Source: Bacteroidales bacterium
Lineage (GTDB): Bacteria; Bacteroidota; Bacteroidia; Bacteroidales; F082
Assembly: GCA_017428285.1 (NCBI GenBank)
Contig: JAFRRE010000124.1
Coordinates: 1-25,592, forward strand
Reading direction: 5' to 3'
DNA: 25,592 nt
Under the pieces are notes generated by a model, which made no database searches, was not told where the DNA came from, and saw only the letters and a list, made by a program, of their open reading frames with translations. The translations under genes and the position numbers were made by a program. Position 1 is the stretch's first letter; every line of letters starts with the position of its first letter. Positions 23,794 to 25,592 of the stretch are shown here, one piece after another.

Positions 23794-24912
23794 ATGGAAT
23801 ACGAACACTTTGAAAACCAGGAGCATGAATGGGAATCGAACCTTAAGGTCACCGAAGGCGTGGAAGGTCCCATCCAAGTCAATCCGAACGCTTTGGAGCG
23901 CATGAAGCGCAACCAGCAACAGCTGATGCCGCTGGAATGGTATGTCGACGGCATCCTCAAAGGCGACCGCGTGGCGCTCAGCAAGGCCATCACCTTGGTG
24001 GAGAGTGCCCTGCCCAAGCATCAGGATTTGGCGCAACAGATCATAGCGGCTTGTCTTCCCCATGCGGGAAAGGCTCTTCGTTTGGGTATCACTGGCGTTC
24101 CAGGCGCGGGCAAAAGTACCTTCATCGAGGCTTTGGGCGTGCATTTGTGTAACAAAGGACAAAAACTTGCTGTGTTGGCCATCGACCCCTCAAGCCAACG
24201 CTCCAAGGGCAGTATCTTGGGCGACAAGACCCGCATGGAAACGCTTTCGGTGCATCCCAATGCTTATATCCGTCCTTCGGCCTCGGCAGGCACTTTGGGC
24301 GGTGTGGCTCGCAAGACAAGAGAAACGATCATCCTTTGTGAAGCAGCGGGATACGATACCATTTTTGTGGAGACCGTGGGCGTAGGCCAATCCGAGACAG
24401 CGGTGCATTCCATGGTCGATTTCTTCCTGCTCATATTAATCAGCGGAGCTGGCGACGAGCTGCAAGGCATCAAGCGCGGCATCATGGAGATGGCCGACGG
24501 CATCGCGGTGAACAAAGCCGATGGCGACAATGTGATGCGCGCCAACCGCGCTGCTGCCGAATGTCGTAACGCGCTGCACCTCTTCCCCCTACCCGAATCG
24601 GGACAAGAGACCAAGGTGCTGACCTGCTCCGCCTTGACGGGTTTCCAAATCGACGAGGTGTGGCAGATGGTCGCCGACCACGTGCAAGCCATCCGCGACA
24701 ACGGCTATCTTTATAAGAAACGCGCCCAACAGGACGTACAGATGATGTACGACTCGATGGACAGCGCCTTGAAAAATGATTTCTACCAGAACCAACTCGT
24801 TGCCGATCTGCTCCCCTTGGTCGAAGCCGATGTGCGCGGCCAACGCTTGAGCGCGTATATCGGGGCACAGAAATTGCTGGATGCTTATTTCAATATGTTG
24901 AAACGGGAATAA
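23794..24912 (+). CDS. meaB: Methylmalonyl-CoA mutase-associated GTPase MeaB
   Basis: A 372-residue G3E P-loop GTPase (MeaB/ArgK), the chaperone that protects and reloads B12-dependent methylmalonyl-CoA mutase in the succinate-propionate pathway. Motifs: P-loop GVPGAGKST, AIDPSSQRSKGSILGDKTRM (switch I region), FVETVGVGQSE (Walker B/switch II) and VNKADGDN (base recognition). The C-terminal part has RAAAECRNALHLF and the helical dimerisation region. The N-terminal extension of about 45 residues is a little longer than in Methylobacterium MeaB. The mutase genes are not adjacent in this window. The box at 23754 provides the promoter, and a palindromic repeat follows 5 nt after the stop. Confidence 0.95.
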   Translation: MEYEHFENQEHEWESNLKVTEGVEGPIQVNPNALERMKRNQQQLMPLEWYVDGILKGDRVALSKAITLVESALPKHQDLAQQIIAACLPHAGKALRLGITGVPGAGKSTFIEALGVHLCNKGQKLAVLAIDPSSQRSKGSILGDKTRMETLSVHPNAYIRPSASAGTLGGVARKTRETIILCEAAGYDTIFVETVGVGQSETAVHSMVDFFLLILISGAGDELQGIKRGIMEMADGIAVNKADGDNVMRANRAAAECRNALHLFPLPESGQETKVLTCSALTGFQIDEVWQMVADHVQAIRDNGYLYKKRAQQDVQMMYDSMDSALKNDFYQNQLVADLLPLVEADVRGQRLSAYIGAQKLLDAYFNMLKRE

Positions 24913-24917
24913 TATTA

Positions 24918-24945
24918 GTAGGGACGTAGCGCGCTACGTCTCTAC
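24918..24945. repeat. 28-nt palindrome after meaB
   Basis: 14-nt arms, GTAGGGACGTAGCG and CGCTACGTCTCTAC, with one mismatch and no loop. It shares the GACGTAGCGCGCTACGTCTCTA-type centre with the repeat at 19379-19404 and outer bases with the palindrome in vsr. It lies between convergent genes (meaB and a small minus-strand gene). No T-run adjoins it, so terminator function is not obvious. Confidence 0.85.
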
Positions 24946-24954
24946 AAAACCATA

Positions 24955-25191
24955 TCATTCCGACATTTTCCGATATTCCCCCGCCTTCTCCTCTTCCCCA
25001 TTGAGGGCATATAATTCGCTAAGGTTTCGACATACCTCCTTGCGGACGTTTTCTTGTGCCTCGGTCAGCGGACCTTCGCCCAGTTTGGACAAAACGCGTT
25101 CATATTCCGCTATCAGTTCAGGGCCTTCCTCGCTGTTCGACTCCATTGTCTTGGCGTTGTTGAAGGCAATCATCCAGTCTCTTAGTGCCAT
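24955..25191 (-). CDS. Small helical protein of unknown function
   Basis: A 78-residue acidic soluble protein. Starting at ATG 25191 it reads MALRDWMIAFNNAKTMES, then GPELIAEYERVLSKLGEGPL, then a helical EEKAGEYRKMSE tail, a pattern like a short helical-repeat (TPR-like) fragment. I do not recognise the family. A -7 box (TACTTTTG) at 25212-25219 lies between this ATG and an upstream in-frame ATG at 25254, supporting the shorter form. It converges with meaB and diverges from glutamine synthetase. Confidence 0.6.
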   Translation of the reverse strand: MALRDWMIAFNNAKTMESNSEEGPELIAEYERVLSKLGEGPLTEAQENVRKEVCRNLSELYALNGEEEKAGEYRKMSE

Positions 25192-25211
25192 AATTCTCGC
25201 TTTTGTTTGCG

Positions 25212-25219
25212 CAAAAGTA
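25212..25219 (-). promoter_or_regulatory. -7 box (TACTTTTG) of the small gene
   Basis: An exact TAnnTTTG match on the minus strand, 20 nt before ATG 25191. Confidence 0.5.
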
Positions 25220-25291
25220 GGAAAAAACAGCGTAATCAAAGGAAAAAACAGCATTTATTCTTCTTTTGAACAAGGATGACGAAATAATTAC

Positions 25292-25299
25292 TATCTTTG
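25292..25299 (+). promoter_or_regulatory. -7 box (TATCTTTG) of glutamine synthetase
   Basis: An exact TAnnTTTG match, 155 nt before ATG 25455. It predicts a long leader of about 150 nt that contains the inverted repeat at 25323-25391 and an AT-rich segment. Confidence 0.5.
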
Positions 25300-25322
25300 C
25301 GCAAAATTGAATGCCTTAGTAC

Positions 25323-25391
25323 GGCCCTTCGACAAGCTCAGGGACCTCCACAACACATTGAAGCGAAGGTCGTTGAGCCTGTCGAAACGCC
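25323..25391. repeat. Inverted repeat in the glutamine synthetase leader
   Basis: 24-nt arms at 25323-25346 and 25368-25391 pair at 19 of 24 positions around a 21-nt loop. The left arm matches 23 of 24 bases of the repeat inside the EFR1 gene (15480-15503). The stem would form in the mRNA leader of the next gene. Confidence 0.85.
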
Positions 25392-25454
25392 GGTGAAATC
25401 TTTGAATTTTAAATCTTGAATTTTTAAATCTTTAAATCTGAAATACAAATCGTA

Positions 25455-25592
25455 ATGGACCAAAGAATTGCCATGAACCCCAATCGTCTGGTGCAGTACC
25501 TTCAGAAGCCTGCAGCAGAGTTCACTCGCGCCGACATCATCCGTTATTGCGAGGAAAACCAAATCGAATTCGTCAACTTCCACTATTGTGGC
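25455..25592 (+). CDS. glnA: Glutamine synthetase, 3'-truncated by window edge
   Basis: The first 46 codons of a gene running off the right edge. The product begins MDQRIAMNPNRLVQYLQKP and continues AAEFTRADIIRYCEENQIEFVNFHYCG, which I recognise as the N-terminal start of a Bacteroidetes glutamine synthetase (type I-like, about 500 residues), the enzyme that makes Gln from Glu, ammonia and ATP. The catalytic motifs lie outside the window, so the call rests on the N-terminus only. ATG 25455 is the only sensible start. A TATCTTTG box lies 155 nt upstream. Confidence 0.72.
   Translation, partial: MDQRIAMNPNRLVQYLQKPAAEFTRADIIRYCEENQIEFVNFHYCG

Noticed and set aside
24918..24945. An intrinsic terminator for meaB
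   Set aside because: The hairpin is strong but neither side has a run of T, so it is listed as a repeat only.

Overview
The window looks like a Bacteroidales chromosome, roughly half G+C. Three things point there. Many genes carry a Bacteroidetes-type -7 box (TAnnTTTG) just upstream. There is a secreted protein with a type IX secretion (T9SS) C-terminal sorting domain, and a set of genes typical of the group: GH92 mannosidase, DUF4270 lipoprotein, EFR1 flavodoxin-ferredoxin, PheS with a Cys-rich insert, MeaB and a Bacteroidetes-type glutamine synthetase. T9SS argues against Bacteroides itself and fits Prevotellaceae or related uncultured Bacteroidales. Genus cannot be settled from the sequence.

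Layout. 1-4652 (+) is a restriction module: a 5'-truncated McrB-like AAA+ protein, a DUF1016/YhcG-type PD-(D/E)XK nuclease gene broken by a single-base frameshift, and a McrC/LlaJI-like nuclease subunit, packed with 8-nt and 1-nt junctions. 4684-8116 holds an esterase lipoprotein (-), a phosphoglycolate phosphatase-like HAD enzyme (+), an AAA_14/DUF4143 ATPase (+) and a Vsr mismatch endonuclease (+). 8121-14780 is mostly minus strand: a GH92-DUF1295 pair, a small secreted protein (+) with a strong terminator, a PagL-like acyloxyacyl hydrolase, a possible gene relic and the T9SS-exported protein. 14936-16412 (-) is HigB-HigA followed by an EFR1 flavodoxin. 16530-19319 (+) is a MATE transporter, a DUF2461 protein and an M15 peptidase lipoprotein. 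19429-23449 (-) holds pheS with a cyclophilin and DUF4270 with a GT5-like protein. 23794-25592 holds MeaB (+), a small unknown gene (-) and the start of glutamine synthetase (+).

The most interesting signal is not a new gene set but a pattern. Short palindromic repeats of at least three kinds lie inside protein-coding genes in frame, and two of these kinds also occur between genes in this window. One 28-nt palindrome sits in vsr, splitting the zinc-site loop, with relatives after the M15/pheS pair (where it forms a terminator-like structure) and after meaB. A second repeat encodes PEPVEG inside the EFR1 flavodoxin and occurs as an inverted pair in the glutamine synthetase leader. A third occurs twice in the DUF1016 gene as LQQPAAKSN. 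No previously undescribed defence or metabolic system is convincingly present. The McrB-DUF1016-McrC arrangement is the nearest candidate. No rRNA, tRNA, CRISPR array, transposase or prophage gene was recognised.
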